Shown: piece after piece, positions 26,402-35,229 of the stretch
Numbering within the stretch: the stretch's first letter is position 1
How the letters are laid out: every line of letters starts with the position of its first letter
Origin: CAVZCC01 sp963773765
GTDB taxonomy: Bacteria > Actinomycetota > Acidimicrobiia > Acidimicrobiales > Microtrichaceae
Assembly: GCA_963773765.1 (NCBI GenBank)
Contig: CAVZCC010000008.1
Coordinates: 248,001-312,000, forward strand
Reading direction: 5' to 3'
Length of the DNA: 64,000 bases
Notes under the pieces: generated by a model
What the model saw: the letters and a program-made list of their open reading frames with translations, nothing else
Database searches by the model: none
Told to the model about the DNA's origin: nothing
Position numbers and translations under genes: made by a program

Positions 26402-27655
26402 TCAGCCCCCCACCGTCGCCGGGGCCGAACCGGACCGGTGCCGGGCGGCGGCGCGGACGCGGGCCACGGCCGCGGGCACGACCGCAAGGGCCCGGTCGAC
26501 GTCCGCGTCGGTCGAGTCCCAGCCCAGGCTGAGCCGGAGCGATCCGGCACCGGGGCGGGCCGGGCCGAGCGCGGCCAGCACGTGGCTGGCCTGCTGTGCC
26601 CCGGAGGCGCACGAGGAGGCGGCCGACGCCAGCACGCCGTCGGCCTCCAGCAGCAGCAGCATCGACTCCGAGTCCACGCCCTCGACGCTCAGGTGGCAGA
26701 TGCCGGGCAGCAGGTGGGTGCGGTCGCCGTCCACGACGACCGTCTCGGTGATGCCGTCGGAGGCGGACCGCAGGCCGTCGGCCAGCCGGTCCCGCAGGGT
26801 CCCGATGCGGCGGTTCGCCTCCTGGCGGCCGTCCGCGGTGGCGGCCAACGCGGCGGCCAGGCCGACCACGCCGGCCACGTTGGTGGTGCCCGAACGTCGC
26901 TCCCGCTCCTGGCCGCCCCCGCGGAGCAGCGGCCGCAACGGGGTGCCGTCGCGCACCACCAGGACGCCGACCCCCTTGGGTCCACCGAACTTGTGCGCCG
27001 AGATGGACACCAGGTCGGCCGGCGCCGCGGCACGGCCCAGGTCCAGCCACGGTGCGGCCTGCACCGCATCGGTGTGCAGCGGGGCAGCGGTGTGGGCCGC
27101 GGACCACGCCCGCCACCGCCGCCAGGTCGTTCACGCGTCCCGACCTCGTTGTTGGCCAGCATCACCGACACGACCGACGTGCGGTCCCCGAGGTCGCCCA
27201 GCACCCGGTCCAGGTCGGCCAGGTCGCACGCGTCCCATGCCGTCCACCGCCACGGTCGCGCCGCCCAGCACCTCCACCGGCTCCAGCACCGCGGGGTGCT
27301 CGACCGCGGTGCACACCGGGATCCCCGACCGCACGGGGATGCCGCCGGTCACGGCGTGGTTGTCGGCCTCCGTGCCACCGGAGGTGAACACCACCTCGCC
27401 CGGGGCGCACCCCACCAGCCCGGCCACCCGCTCCCGGGCCTCGTCCACGGCCCGCACCGCGTCCCGGGCCAGGGCGTGCGAGCCGGACGGGTTGCCGTAG
27501 CGGTCCCCGAGGAACGGCTCCATGGCCTCACGGGCCTCCGGCCGCAGCCGCGTGGTGGCGGCGTGATCCAGGTCGACGCAGGCCCGACCAGCACGGGTCG
27601 GGCCGGGACCGTTCGGGTCTGGACCGTTCGGGTCGGTGGGAGGGACGGAGCTCAC
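26402..27655 (-). pseudogene. Cysteine desulfurase (NifS/IscS class), frameshifted as sequenced
   Basis: PLP enzyme that takes sulfur from cysteine, most likely feeding MnmA next door. The protein is readable in pieces. From the start at 27655 comes CVDLDHAATTRLRPEAREAM, YGNPSGSHALARDA and VVFTSGGTEADNHAV. Near 27228 the frame changes to VLGDLGDRTSVVSVMLANNEVGT, near 27135 to DLAAVAGVVR, and near 27110 to TDAVQAAPWLDLGR and onward. The PLP Lys is in SISAHKFGGPKGVG and the persulfide Cys in SASSCASGAQQASH. All segments are present, so sequencing indels are more likely than decay. Total length would be about 415 residues, normal for the family. Confidence 0.88.
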
Positions 27656-27699
27656 CCCGCGAGGTTACGGGTGCACCCCGGGACCGTCACGACGGCCGG

Positions 27700-28926
27700 T
27701 CAGGCCCGGGGCAGGTCCCGGAACGGCACGGTCTTGTCCAGGCGGATGTCGCCGGGCAGGCCGAGCACCCGCTCCCCGATGATGTTGCGCTGGACCTGGT
27801 CCGTGCCGCCACCGATGCGGGGCGCCCACTGCGACATGAACAGGTCCTGGAAGCGACCGTCGAACGGGGCGTCGCCGTGGGTCAGCATCCCGGCGGGCCC
27901 TTCCAGCTCCACCACCAGGTCGCCGCCGGTCTCGTAGAAGCCCGACACCACCAGCTTCATCACGGAGCTCTCCGGTCCGGGCATCTGGCCCCGGGACGCC
28001 GCGGTGCGGACCCGGTAGCCCAGGAACCGCAGGATCTGGTGACGGGTGTGCAGGTCCGCCAGCCGCTGGCGCACGACCGGGTCGCCGTCGCGTCCCATGG
28101 CCCGGGCCAGGTTCACGACCTGCTCGACCGTGTACATGCCGCCGCCACCGATGGAGGCCCGTTCGTGGGTGAGCATGCTGAGCGCCACGCCCCAACCGCT
28201 GCCGACGGGGCCGAGGGTGTCGGACACCGGGACCCGCACCTCGGTCAGGAACACCTCGTTGAAGTGGATGGCGCCGTCGATCTGGCGCAGCGGCCGCACC
28301 TCCACGCCGGGTGCGCGCATGTCCACCACGATGGCGGTGATGCCGCGGTGCTTGGGCACGTCGGGGTCGGTCCGGGCCAGCAGGATGCCCCGGTCCGCGT
28401 AGTGCGCGCCGGAGGTCCACACCTTCTGGCCGGTGATGACCCACTCGTCGCCGTCCTGCACGGCCCGGGTGGACAGCCCGGCCAGGTCCGAGCCGGCGCC
28501 GGGCTCGCTGAACAGCTGGCACCAGATGTCGTCGGCCCGCAGGATCCGGGGCAGCAGGTGGGATCGCTGCTCGTCGGTGCCCCACTCGATCACCGTGGGG
28601 CCGACCATGTCGGTGCCGACGCTGAACATGCGCCCGGCCACGTCGTAGCCGGACTCCTCCGCCGCGAACACCCCGGCCAGCATGGGCGACAGGCCTCGGC
28701 CGCCGTACTCGGCGGGCCAGGACGGCGCGGCCCAGCCCGCGTCGGCCTTGTGGCGCTGCCAGGACCGGGCCTCCTCCAGCAGGGCCGTGTCCTGCTCCTC
28801 GGTGTGGGCCCGGTACGTGCGCATGACCTCGATGGAGTCGCGGTCCATGGGCTTGGCGTTGGCGTCGAGCCAGGCCCGCGCCTCCGCCCGCAGGGCGATC
28901 TCCTCGGGCGTGTCGTCGAAGTCCAT
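27700..28926 (-). CDS. Acyl-CoA dehydrogenase
   Basis: FAD-dependent alpha/beta desaturation of an acyl-CoA. At 408 residues it has the family length. N-terminal helices are followed by the FAD/acyl region QLFSEPGAGSDLAGLSTRA and WVITGQKVWTSGAHYAD, the middle beta domain, and the C-terminal helical domain. GGGTDQVQRNIIGERVLGLP near the end is the usual acyl-CoA dehydrogenase signature. I prefer ATG 28926 over the upstream 28980 because a KstR-type palindrome (28948-28967) lies between them and would otherwise be coding. Such enzymes under KstR control act in sterol side-chain or ring catabolism in mycobacteria and rhodococci. The substrate here is inferred only from the operator. Confidence 0.9.
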   Translation of the reverse strand: MDFDDTPEEIALRAEARAWLDANAKPMDRDSIEVMRTYRAHTEEQDTALLEEARSWQRHKADAGWAAPSWPAEYGGRGLSPMLAGVFAAEESGYDVAGRMFSVGTDMVGPTVIEWGTDEQRSHLLPRILRADDIWCQLFSEPGAGSDLAGLSTRAVQDGDEWVITGQKVWTSGAHYADRGILLARTDPDVPKHRGITAIVVDMRAPGVEVRPLRQIDGAIHFNEVFLTEVRVPVSDTLGPVGSGWGVALSMLTHERASIGGGGMYTVEQVVNLARAMGRDGDPVVRQRLADLHTRHQILRFLGYRVRTAASRGQMPGPESSVMKLVVSGFYETGGDLVVELEGPAGMLTHGDAPFDGRFQDLFMSQWAPRIGGGTDQVQRNIIGERVLGLPGDIRLDKTVPFRDLPRA

Positions 28927-28947
28927 GGTCCGACGAGTGTGGCCCAG

Positions 28948-28967
28948 AACTGGAACGAGTTCTAGTT
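28948..28967. promoter_or_regulatory. KstR-like operator palindrome
   Basis: A 20-base imperfect palindrome, AACTGGAACGAGTTCTAGTT. Its core fits TnnAACnnGTTnnA (28951-28964), the consensus known for the TetR-family cholesterol-catabolism repressor KstR of mycobacteria and rhodococci. The outer arms pair with one mismatch. It ends 22 bases before the ATG at 28926 of the acyl-CoA dehydrogenase gene. No KstR gene is present in the window. Confidence 0.6.
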
Positions 28968-29018
28968 CCGGGGTCGCCATCCTCCCGGGCCGGGCGGGAC
29001 GCCCCGGACCGCGCCGGG

Positions 29019-30714
29019 CTACCGGTCCCGTTCGGCCTGTTGTTCCCTGGCCATGACGCGACCCGCCCGCAGCCAGGACCGCACCACCGACGGCACCGCA
29101 GCCAGCGCGCCGCGGACGTCGTCGCGGCGCCGGACCACGTAGTCGCTGGGTCGGGGGCCGTCGCGGTCCGCCATCCAGTAGGAGTGCAGCAGCAGGGGCG
29201 GGTTGAACCCCGGTGCGGTGGCCCGGGCCAGCGGCCCCCGCCCGATGTCCCGGGCGTCGAAGATCTGCAGCTCCTTGCCGTCATCGGCGTGGACCAGCAC
29301 CACCACGTAGCCGTCGCCGGGCCCGTCCGCCTCGCGACGGGGCACGAAGGTGGGCGGCGACGGGAACGCCCCGTCCTCGTACTCCCACACGCGCGGCGAC
29401 CTTGTGGGACTCCAGGTCGAAGTGGGCGAGCGCGCCCGGGCCGGGTGTCGGCCGGCAGGTCGTGCGGGTCGCACGATGTGGGCCAGGCCGGCGTCGGCGT
29501 AGAGCCTCCACCACTCCTCGGGGATGAGCTCGGGGTCGTAGCCCGCTGCCGGCGAACCAGCTGTCGCTGATGTGCTCACGGGCCTCGGGGGTGGAGACGT
29601 CCTGGGTGGTGAGCACGCCACCCCAGAACCGGTCGTCCCACACCTTGTCCGCCGACAGCACCTCGCCGGTGGCGGCGCGATGCGGTAGCTGCCGACGCAC
29701 CCGGGCTGGACGCCGAGCACGGCGAGTCCCTCGTAGTCCACCGGGGGCGCCTCGCCGGTCAGGTGCCCGGGCGAGTCGGTCCCTGCGGTGATCAGCAGGT
29801 CGGCCAACGGGATGTGGTCCAGGTTGACCGTGAGCACGCCGTCGTCGTCGTCCACGTCCACGCGTCAGGTGCCCGGTCGGGAACGGGATGGTGACCTCCA
29901 CCACCGGCACCGGCTCGCCCGGCGGCGTGCGGCGCAGGTCCGCCTTGGCCACGATCCAGAGCTGGGTGACGTCCTGGTTGGGAAGGGTCCGCCCACCGCC
30001 CCGGAACGTCTCCGGCTCGATCTTGAACGGCAGGTCGGAGATCACCAGGTGGTTGCGGCTGGCCTTGACGTCGTGGATGGAGTCGAACCGGCTCATCCCG
30101 CCGCAGCGGCCACTTCTCGACCGGGCCGTTGAGGGCCCAGCGGGCGACGAACGTGTCGCGTGCCCGGCATGGGCGAGTAGTTGACGAAGTACATGGCGCG
30201 CTCGTCCCAGGCCGGCGCGGGTGCGCGGCCACGGGCACCATCGGTTCCACCAGGCCGGGGAACATCTGCTGCCACTCCCGGTTGGAGCCCACCGGTGTGA
30301 GGACGTCCAGGGTGACGGGGTCGACCTCGATGGGCCGGCCGGCGTCGTAGCCGATGAACAGGCGGCCGTCGATGGCCTGGACGTTGGTGTTGGCCAGGTT
30401 GGACACGCCGAGCGGCGAGACCTGGGCGAACGACACGGTGCGGAACAGCCGGGGGAAGCGACGCTGGATCCGCTCCAGCGGCGTGGAGACACGCCGGGCC
30501 AGCACGTCGATGCGGCCGTCCGCGGTCGGGCGTGCAGGCGATGCGGTGCAACAGGCCCCACTCGGCGAACCAGTGCCCGCCCGGCTCCCGCTTGTCCGGC
30601 CCGACGATGAACACGTTGCCCACCGCGTCGGAGGGCCAGTGCCCCTCCACCACGTTGAGCCGCCACGACCCCTCGCCCGTGGCCGCGGAACAGGTTGCTG
30701 GTGAGCGTCGGCAT
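29019..30714 (-). pseudogene. Carotenoid oxygenase family protein (RPE65/lignostilbene dioxygenase type), heavily frameshifted
   Basis: Fe(II)-dependent enzymes of this family cleave double bonds in carotenoids, stilbenes or related compounds. The protein can be followed through about ten frame changes. In order: EGHWPSDAVGNVFIVGPDK, RRFPRLFRTVSFAQVSPLG, NTNVQAIDGRLFIGYDAG, the iron-ligand region SIHDVKASRNHLVISDLPF, VWDDRFWGGVLTTQDVSTP, RVWEYEDGAFPSPPTFVPR, and the C-terminal GPLARATAPGF...LLLHSYWM with the last His. Total length about 565 residues. The density of shifts is far above that of most neighbours, so real decay cannot be excluded, yet every segment keeps conserved family sequence. 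It lies upstream of the KstR-controlled dehydrogenase on the same strand. Confidence 0.72.
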
Positions 30715-30759
30715 CGGATCTCCCCCGTGACAGGCCGGTCCCCACCGGCACCCCGCAGG

Positions 30760-31599
30760 CTAAACGGCGTTCACTGCCGCGGTCGAGCCGCAACCGCCGG
30801 CCGTCGGACCGTTCGGCGGACCGACCGGGGCCAGCGGTGCCAGCCCCAGCGCGGCGTCGGCCAGCAGGTTGCCCCGGCGCTGCTGGAACGCGGACGCCAC
30901 GCACACCAGGAACAGCTCGGGGTCGATCGCGCCCGGCAGCGTGTGGCCGATCCGGGCCCGCACCCCCTCGGCCAGTGCCATCGCCCGGTCCCGGCGGGCC
31001 CCGGGCGACAGCTCCGTGACCCGCAGGAGGAAGGACCGGATGAGCGAGAAGTCCTCCTCGTCCAGCCGGCCCACGTCCAACGAGTCCACGTAGGCCTCGT
31101 AGCCGGGCGGCGGGTGGAAGGCCACGGGGACCCGGTTGAGGGTCCGGCCCCGCTCCCGGATCACCACGGTGCCCGCGGCCAGGTCCCCCGGCCGCTGCGA
31201 GACCGGGGAGAACATGGCCGTCACCAGGGCCAGGAACCCGAGGGAGGCGTAGATGTCCACCAGGGCGACGAGGCCCCGCACCACGGACTGCCGGGGTGCC
31301 TCCGGGGAGCCGTCGCGTCCCACCACCCGGAGCCCGAACAGGGCCTTGCCCACGCTGCGGCCCCGCCACACCACCTCCACCACGATGGGGATGCCCAGCA
31401 GCACGACGACCGCCACGACCAGGCCGAGCAGCTCCGGGCTCACCCCCGCGCCGGCGACCGGGATGGCCACGTAGGCCAGGACCAGGGCGGCGATGGCCTG
31501 CACCAGGAGGTCCACCAGCCGGGCGAAGGCCCTGGTGGCCACCCCCGCGGTGGGGAGCTCCAGGACCACCGCCTCCGGTGTGATGACACCCGCGTGCAT
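30760..31599 (-). CDS. RDD family membrane protein
   Basis: A 279-residue membrane protein. The RDD domain is at the N-terminus: RAFARLVDLLVQ contains the Arg-Asp pattern of the family, followed by helices near 30-50, 60-80 and 115-140 with RGRSVGKALFGLRVVGRDG between them. The C-terminal 130 residues are soluble and helical. The function of RDD proteins is mostly unknown; some are linked to osmotic or pH stress. It is divergent from the SpoIIM-family gene, 38 bases apart. RDD, SpoIIM and MoxR/DUF58 genes recur together in actinobacteria, so the pair belongs to the following operon functionally. Confidence 0.88.
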   Translation of the reverse strand: MHAGVITPEAVVLELPTAGVATRAFARLVDLLVQAIAALVLAYVAIPVAGAGVSPELLGLVVAVVVLLGIPIVVEVVWRGRSVGKALFGLRVVGRDGSPEAPRQSVVRGLVALVDIYASLGFLALVTAMFSPVSQRPGDLAAGTVVIRERGRTLNRVPVAFHPPPGYEAYVDSLDVGRLDEEDFSLIRSFLLRVTELSPGARRDRAMALAEGVRARIGHTLPGAIDPELFLVCVASAFQQRRGNLLADAALGLAPLAPVGPPNGPTAGGCGSTAAVNAV

Positions 31600-31637
31600 C
31601 CGTTCACCGTATTGGACCTCTACCGTGGAGCGTCGGG

Positions 31638-32681
31638 ATGGACATCGACCGCTACATCCAGCGCAACGACCCCACCTGGCGACGCCTGGCGCAACTGAGC
31701 CGGGAGGCCAACCGCAGCGTCCGCCGTCTGAGTGACGAGGACCTGACCGAACTGCTGGCGCTGTACCAGCGGGTCTCGGCCCAGCTGTCCCACGCCCGCA
31801 CCGCCTACGCCGACCCGGAGCTGAACGCCCGGCTGTCCCAGCTGCTGGGCGAGGCCCGGGTGGTCATCTACCGGCGCCGCGGCAACCCGTGGACCGCCGT
31901 GGCCACCTTCGTCACCCGCACCTTCCCGGCCGCGGTCTGGTACTCCCGCCGGTTCGTGGCCGTGGCCGCGGTGTGCTTCCTGGTCCCCGCCATCGGCATG
32001 GGCGTGTGGTTGGCCAACTCGCCCGAGGTCCTCGACGCCAGCGTGCCACCCGACCTGCAGGAGCTCATCGCGGAGCGGGAGTTCGCCGACTACTACCGCT
32101 CCGACGCGGCCCAGAACTTCGCGGGCACGGTCACGGTCAACAACATCCTGGTGGCGTTCCTGGCCTTCGCCATGGGCGTGGTCCCCGTCCTGGGCCCGGG
32201 TTCGGTGCTGCTCATGAACGGGCTCAACGTCGGGGTGATGGCGGCGGTCATGCACCACGCCGGTGAGGGACCCCAGTTCTGGGGGCTGATCCTGCCCCAC
32301 GGACTGCTGGAGATCGCCTCCATCCTCATCGCCGCGGCCGCCGGCCTGCAGATCTCCTGGGCCATCCTGGCCCCCGGGGACCGGACCCGGGGCGAGGCGC
32401 TCAAGGACGCCGGCCTGCGGTCGGTGGTGATCGTGATCGGCCTGGCCGGGTGCTTCACCGTGGCCGGGTTCATCGAGGGCTTCGTCACCCCGTCGGACAT
32501 GCCCACCGGGCTGCGGGTGGGCGTGGGTGTGGCCGCCCTGGCCGGGTTCGTCGTCTACGTGGTGGGCCTGGGCAGCCGGGCGGTGCGGGCCGGGTACACG
32601 GGCCTGTTGAGCGAGCACGGCCGGGACCCGATCGCCGTGGCCGAGGACGCCTCGGCCCGCGGTGTGGTCCTGGGCGCCTGA
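31638..32681 (+). CDS. SpoIIM family (stage II sporulation protein M) membrane protein
   Basis: A 347-residue membrane protein of the SpoIIM/DUF95 family. After a soluble N-terminus (DRYIQRNDPTWRRLAQLSR) several transmembrane segments follow. The family signature NNILVAFLAFAMGVVPVLGP and HGLLEIASILIAAAAG are clear. In sporulating Firmicutes SpoIIM takes part in peptidoglycan remodelling at engulfment. In non-sporulating actinobacteria the role is unknown, and this gene is not evidence for sporulation. It faces the DUF58 gene at the end of the MoxR operon with a 27-base gap and is divergent from the RDD gene. TACCGT (31621-31626) may be its -10 element. Confidence 0.9.
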   Translation: MDIDRYIQRNDPTWRRLAQLSREANRSVRRLSDEDLTELLALYQRVSAQLSHARTAYADPELNARLSQLLGEARVVIYRRRGNPWTAVATFVTRTFPAAVWYSRRFVAVAAVCFLVPAIGMGVWLANSPEVLDASVPPDLQELIAEREFADYYRSDAAQNFAGTVTVNNILVAFLAFAMGVVPVLGPGSVLLMNGLNVGVMAAVMHHAGEGPQFWGLILPHGLLEIASILIAAAAGLQISWAILAPGDRTRGEALKDAGLRSVVIVIGLAGCFTVAGFIEGFVTPSDMPTGLRVGVGVAALAGFVVYVVGLGSRAVRAGYTGLLSEHGRDPIAVAEDASARGVVLGA

Positions 32682-32708
32682 GGGGCCTCGGCCGACCGGA
32701 CGGCTACG

Positions 32709-34028
32709 TCAGAGGCGACCGGTGGACTTCACCATCAGGTAGGCATCGGCCAGCTCCGTGGCCAGCCGGCCCGGCGCCGCGTCCACCACCGTCGCCCCCA
32801 GGCCCCGCAGCCGGGCCGCGGTCCGGTCCCGTTCCCCCAGGGCCTGGATGGCGGCCACCCGCCGGTACGCGCCCTCGTCGTCGTCCACCGGTTGGCCGGC
32901 CCATGCCACCACCTGCGGGTCCCGGACCCCGGCCACGACCACCAGGTGGGTGCGGGTGATCAGGGGGAGGGCCGGCAGGACGGAGTCGGCCACGGCCTGC
33001 TCGTTCAGGTCGGTGAGCAGCACCAACATGGCCCGCCTCCGGTAGCGGCCCACCACCTCGGCGAAGGCCCCCGTGTAGTCCGACTCGCTCAGCTCCGGCT
33101 CCAGGGCGTACATCGCCTCGGTCACCCGCCCCACCTGGTCGGTGTGCCGAGCGGGCGGGACCACGGCACGGACCTGGCGGTCGAAGGCCACCAGGCCGCA
33201 CTTGTCGCCCAGGCGGGTGGCGACCGCGGCCAGCATCATGGCGGCGTCCATCGCGTGCTCGACCCGGGGCACCCCGTCCACCCGACCCGCCATGACCCGG
33301 CCGTTGTCCAGCATCACGATCACGCTCTGGTTGCGCTCTGCCCGGTAGGTGCGCACGATCGCCTTGCCGGTGCGGGCCGTGGCGGTCCAGTCGATGCGAC
33401 GGAACTCGTCGTCCGGCCCGTACTCGCGCAGCTGCTCGAACTCGGTGCCGCCGCCCAGGCCCCGGGCGGAGCGCAGGCCCACCTCCAGGATGCGGCCGCG
33501 GCGGATCTTGATCTCCGCCTCGTCCTTGGAGCGGAACCGCGGATGGACCCGCAGCACGGTCGCCAGGGGCACGTCCCGCTGGCGTGCCCCCAGTCCGAGA
33601 CGTCCGTCGATGCGCACCGTCAGGCGGCCGAGCGGGAACCGCCCCCGTCGGAGGGGGCGCAGCGTGCTGGTCACCCGGGCCTGGTCCCCCGCCGGGATGC
33701 GCACCGAGAAGCGTCGGGCCCCGGCCTGCAGGCTGGGGGCCAGCTCGTCGGCCACGTGCACCCGGAGCGACCGCCGCGACTCGGAGCGGATGACCCAGCT
33801 GATGGTCGCCTCCGCTCCGACCACCACCACCGGTGGGTGCCGGCGCTCCACGATCAACTGCTTCGGAGAGGTCCCCACCAGTGCGTCGAGCAGACCCACC
33901 AGCACCAGCAGGGCCGTGAGCACCAGGACCGACGCCACCACCGGGACGTCACCGCCGGGGTACAGGAGCAGGGCCGCGGCCAGCACCAGTGCGACGACGG
34001 CCAGGCGGCGGGTGGGGAGGAGGATCAT
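32709..34028 (-). CDS. DUF58 domain-containing protein (VWA-like)
   Basis: A 439-residue protein with two N-terminal hydrophobic segments (residues 8-45), a beta-rich middle (about 50-190) and the DUF58 core. GGGTEFEQLREYGPDDEFRRIDWTATART matches the family motif that precedes a von Willebrand A-like fold with VIVMLDNGRVMAG. DUF58 proteins act with MoxR AAA+ ATPases, probably in folding or metal loading of protein complexes or in envelope maintenance. It follows the MoxR gene on the minus strand with about 50 bases between. The ATG at 34028 precedes the first helix. Details of its targets are unknown. Confidence 0.9.
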   Translation of the reverse strand: MILLPTRRLAVVALVLAAALLLYPGGDVPVVASVLVLTALLVLVGLLDALVGTSPKQLIVERRHPPVVVVGAEATISWVIRSESRRSLRVHVADELAPSLQAGARRFSVRIPAGDQARVTSTLRPLRRGRFPLGRLTVRIDGRLGLGARQRDVPLATVLRVHPRFRSKDEAEIKIRRGRILEVGLRSARGLGGGTEFEQLREYGPDDEFRRIDWTATARTGKAIVRTYRAERNQSVIVMLDNGRVMAGRVDGVPRVEHAMDAAMMLAAVATRLGDKCGLVAFDRQVRAVVPPARHTDQVGRVTEAMYALEPELSESDYTGAFAEVVGRYRRRAMLVLLTDLNEQAVADSVLPALPLITRTHLVVVAGVRDPQVVAWAGQPVDDDEGAYRRVAAIQALGERDRTAARLRGLGATVVDAAPGRLATELADAYLMVKSTGRL

Positions 34029-34077
34029 GGGGTCCGGTCGGGGCTCGGGGGCGACGGGTGAGGCGGCCGTGACTCGC

Positions 34078-35229
34078 TCAGCGGGGGGCGGGGACGGTCG
34101 CCAGGATGCTGTCGAGCAGGCCGTCGGCCGTCACGCCCTCCAGCTCCAGCTCGGGGCGGACCACCAGGCGGTGGCGCAGCGTCGGCTTGGCGACGGCCTT
34201 GATCTCGTCCGGGCTCACGAAGGTCCGCCCCGACAGCCAGGCCCAGGCCTTGGACGCGTGCAGGAGCGCGGCGGCACCGCGGGGCGACACGCCGAGCTCC
34301 ACCGAGGGCGACTCCCGCGTGGCCCGGCACAGCGCCACGATGTACTGCTGCACGGTCGGCTCGACCCCCACCAGGTCCACCTCGCCCCTGGCCGCCTCCA
34401 GGTCGGCTGCGTTGGCCACCGCCCGGACGCCGGCCCCGGCGATGTCGTGGGGATCCATGCCCCGGTTGTGGCGGGCCAGGATCTCGGTCTCCTGCTCGAA
34501 GCTCGGGTAGCCGACGAGCAGCTTGAACAGGAACCGGTCCAGCTGGGCCTCCGGCAGCGGGTAGGTGCCCTCGTGCTCCACCGGGTTCTCGGTGGCGATC
34601 ACGATGAACGGGTCCGGCAGGGCCCGGGCGGCACCCTCGGCGGTGACCTGCCGTTCCTCCATGGCCTCCAGCAGCGCCGACTGGGTCTTGGGTGGCGTCC
34701 GGTTGATCTCGTCGGCCAGGAACAGGTTGGTGAAGACCGGCCCCTGGCGGAACCGCATCCCGGCCTCCACCGAGCGGTCGAGCACCAGCTGGCCGGTCAC
34801 GTCCGACGGCATGAGGTCCGGGGTGAACTGCACCCGCTTGAAGTCCAGGTCCAGGGCCTGGGCCAGGGTCTTGACCAGGAGGGTCTTGGCCACGCCCGGC
34901 ACGCCCTCCAGCAGGACGTGGCCCTGCACCAGGAGCGCGGCCACCAGGCCGGACAGCGTGCCGTCCTGGCCCACGACCACCTTGCCGATCTCGTCACGCA
35001 GCCCCAGGATCGCGGCCCGGGCCGGCGACATGCCGGGGTCCGCCGGCGCCACCGCTGGCTGCGGGACTGCAGCCGGCGGGACTGCAGCCGGCGGCACCGG
35101 CTCGGGACCGTGGCCGCTCCCCGGCGCGGGGGTCGGGCCGGGTGGGGCCGGGGCGGCCTCCCCCGACGTGGGGTACCCGGGGGGCAGCGGCGGCACGGGT
35201 GGCCGCGGATCAGGCGACGGGGTGTCCAT
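34078..35229 (-). CDS. MoxR-family AAA+ ATPase
   Basis: A 383-residue AAA+ ATPase thought to act as a chaperone with DUF58 partners. Residues 1-66 are a Pro/Ala-rich extension that includes two identical PPAAV units (a 15-base duplication in the DNA near 35065-35094). The AAA core follows: Walker A GVPGVAKT (residues 109-116), Walker B LFLADEINRTPPK, sensor 1 ATENPVEHEG and the arginine-rich AQLDRFLFKL. The C-terminal lid contains GVSPRGAAALLHASKAWA. ATG 35229 overlaps the end of the DUF4350 gene by 20 bases. This arrangement (DUF4129, DUF4350, MoxR, DUF58) is common in actinobacteria. Confidence 0.92.
   Translation of the reverse strand: MDTPSPDPRPPVPPLPPGYPTSGEAAPAPPGPTPAPGSGHGPEPVPPAAVPPAAVPQPAVAPADPGMSPARAAILGLRDEIGKVVVGQDGTLSGLVAALLVQGHVLLEGVPGVAKTLLVKTLAQALDLDFKRVQFTPDLMPSDVTGQLVLDRSVEAGMRFRQGPVFTNLFLADEINRTPPKTQSALLEAMEERQVTAEGAARALPDPFIVIATENPVEHEGTYPLPEAQLDRFLFKLLVGYPSFEQETEILARHNRGMDPHDIAGAGVRAVANAADLEAARGEVDLVGVEPTVQQYIVALCRATRESPSVELGVSPRGAAALLHASKAWAWLSGRTFVSPDEIKAVAKPTLRHRLVVRPELELEGVTADGLLDSILATVPAPR

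Noticed and set aside
27700..30714. A complete sterol-degradation cluster
   Set aside because: Only one operator and one dehydrogenase are seen; no kst, hsa, mce or ring-cleavage genes occur in the window.
31638..32681. Evidence for sporulation from the SpoIIM-family gene
   Set aside because: SpoIIM/DUF95 proteins are widespread in non-sporulating actinobacteria together with RDD and MoxR genes; no other sporulation gene is present.
35065..35094. A regulatory direct repeat
   Set aside because: The 15-base duplication is in frame inside the MoxR gene and simply encodes two PPAAV units of its Pro-rich extension.
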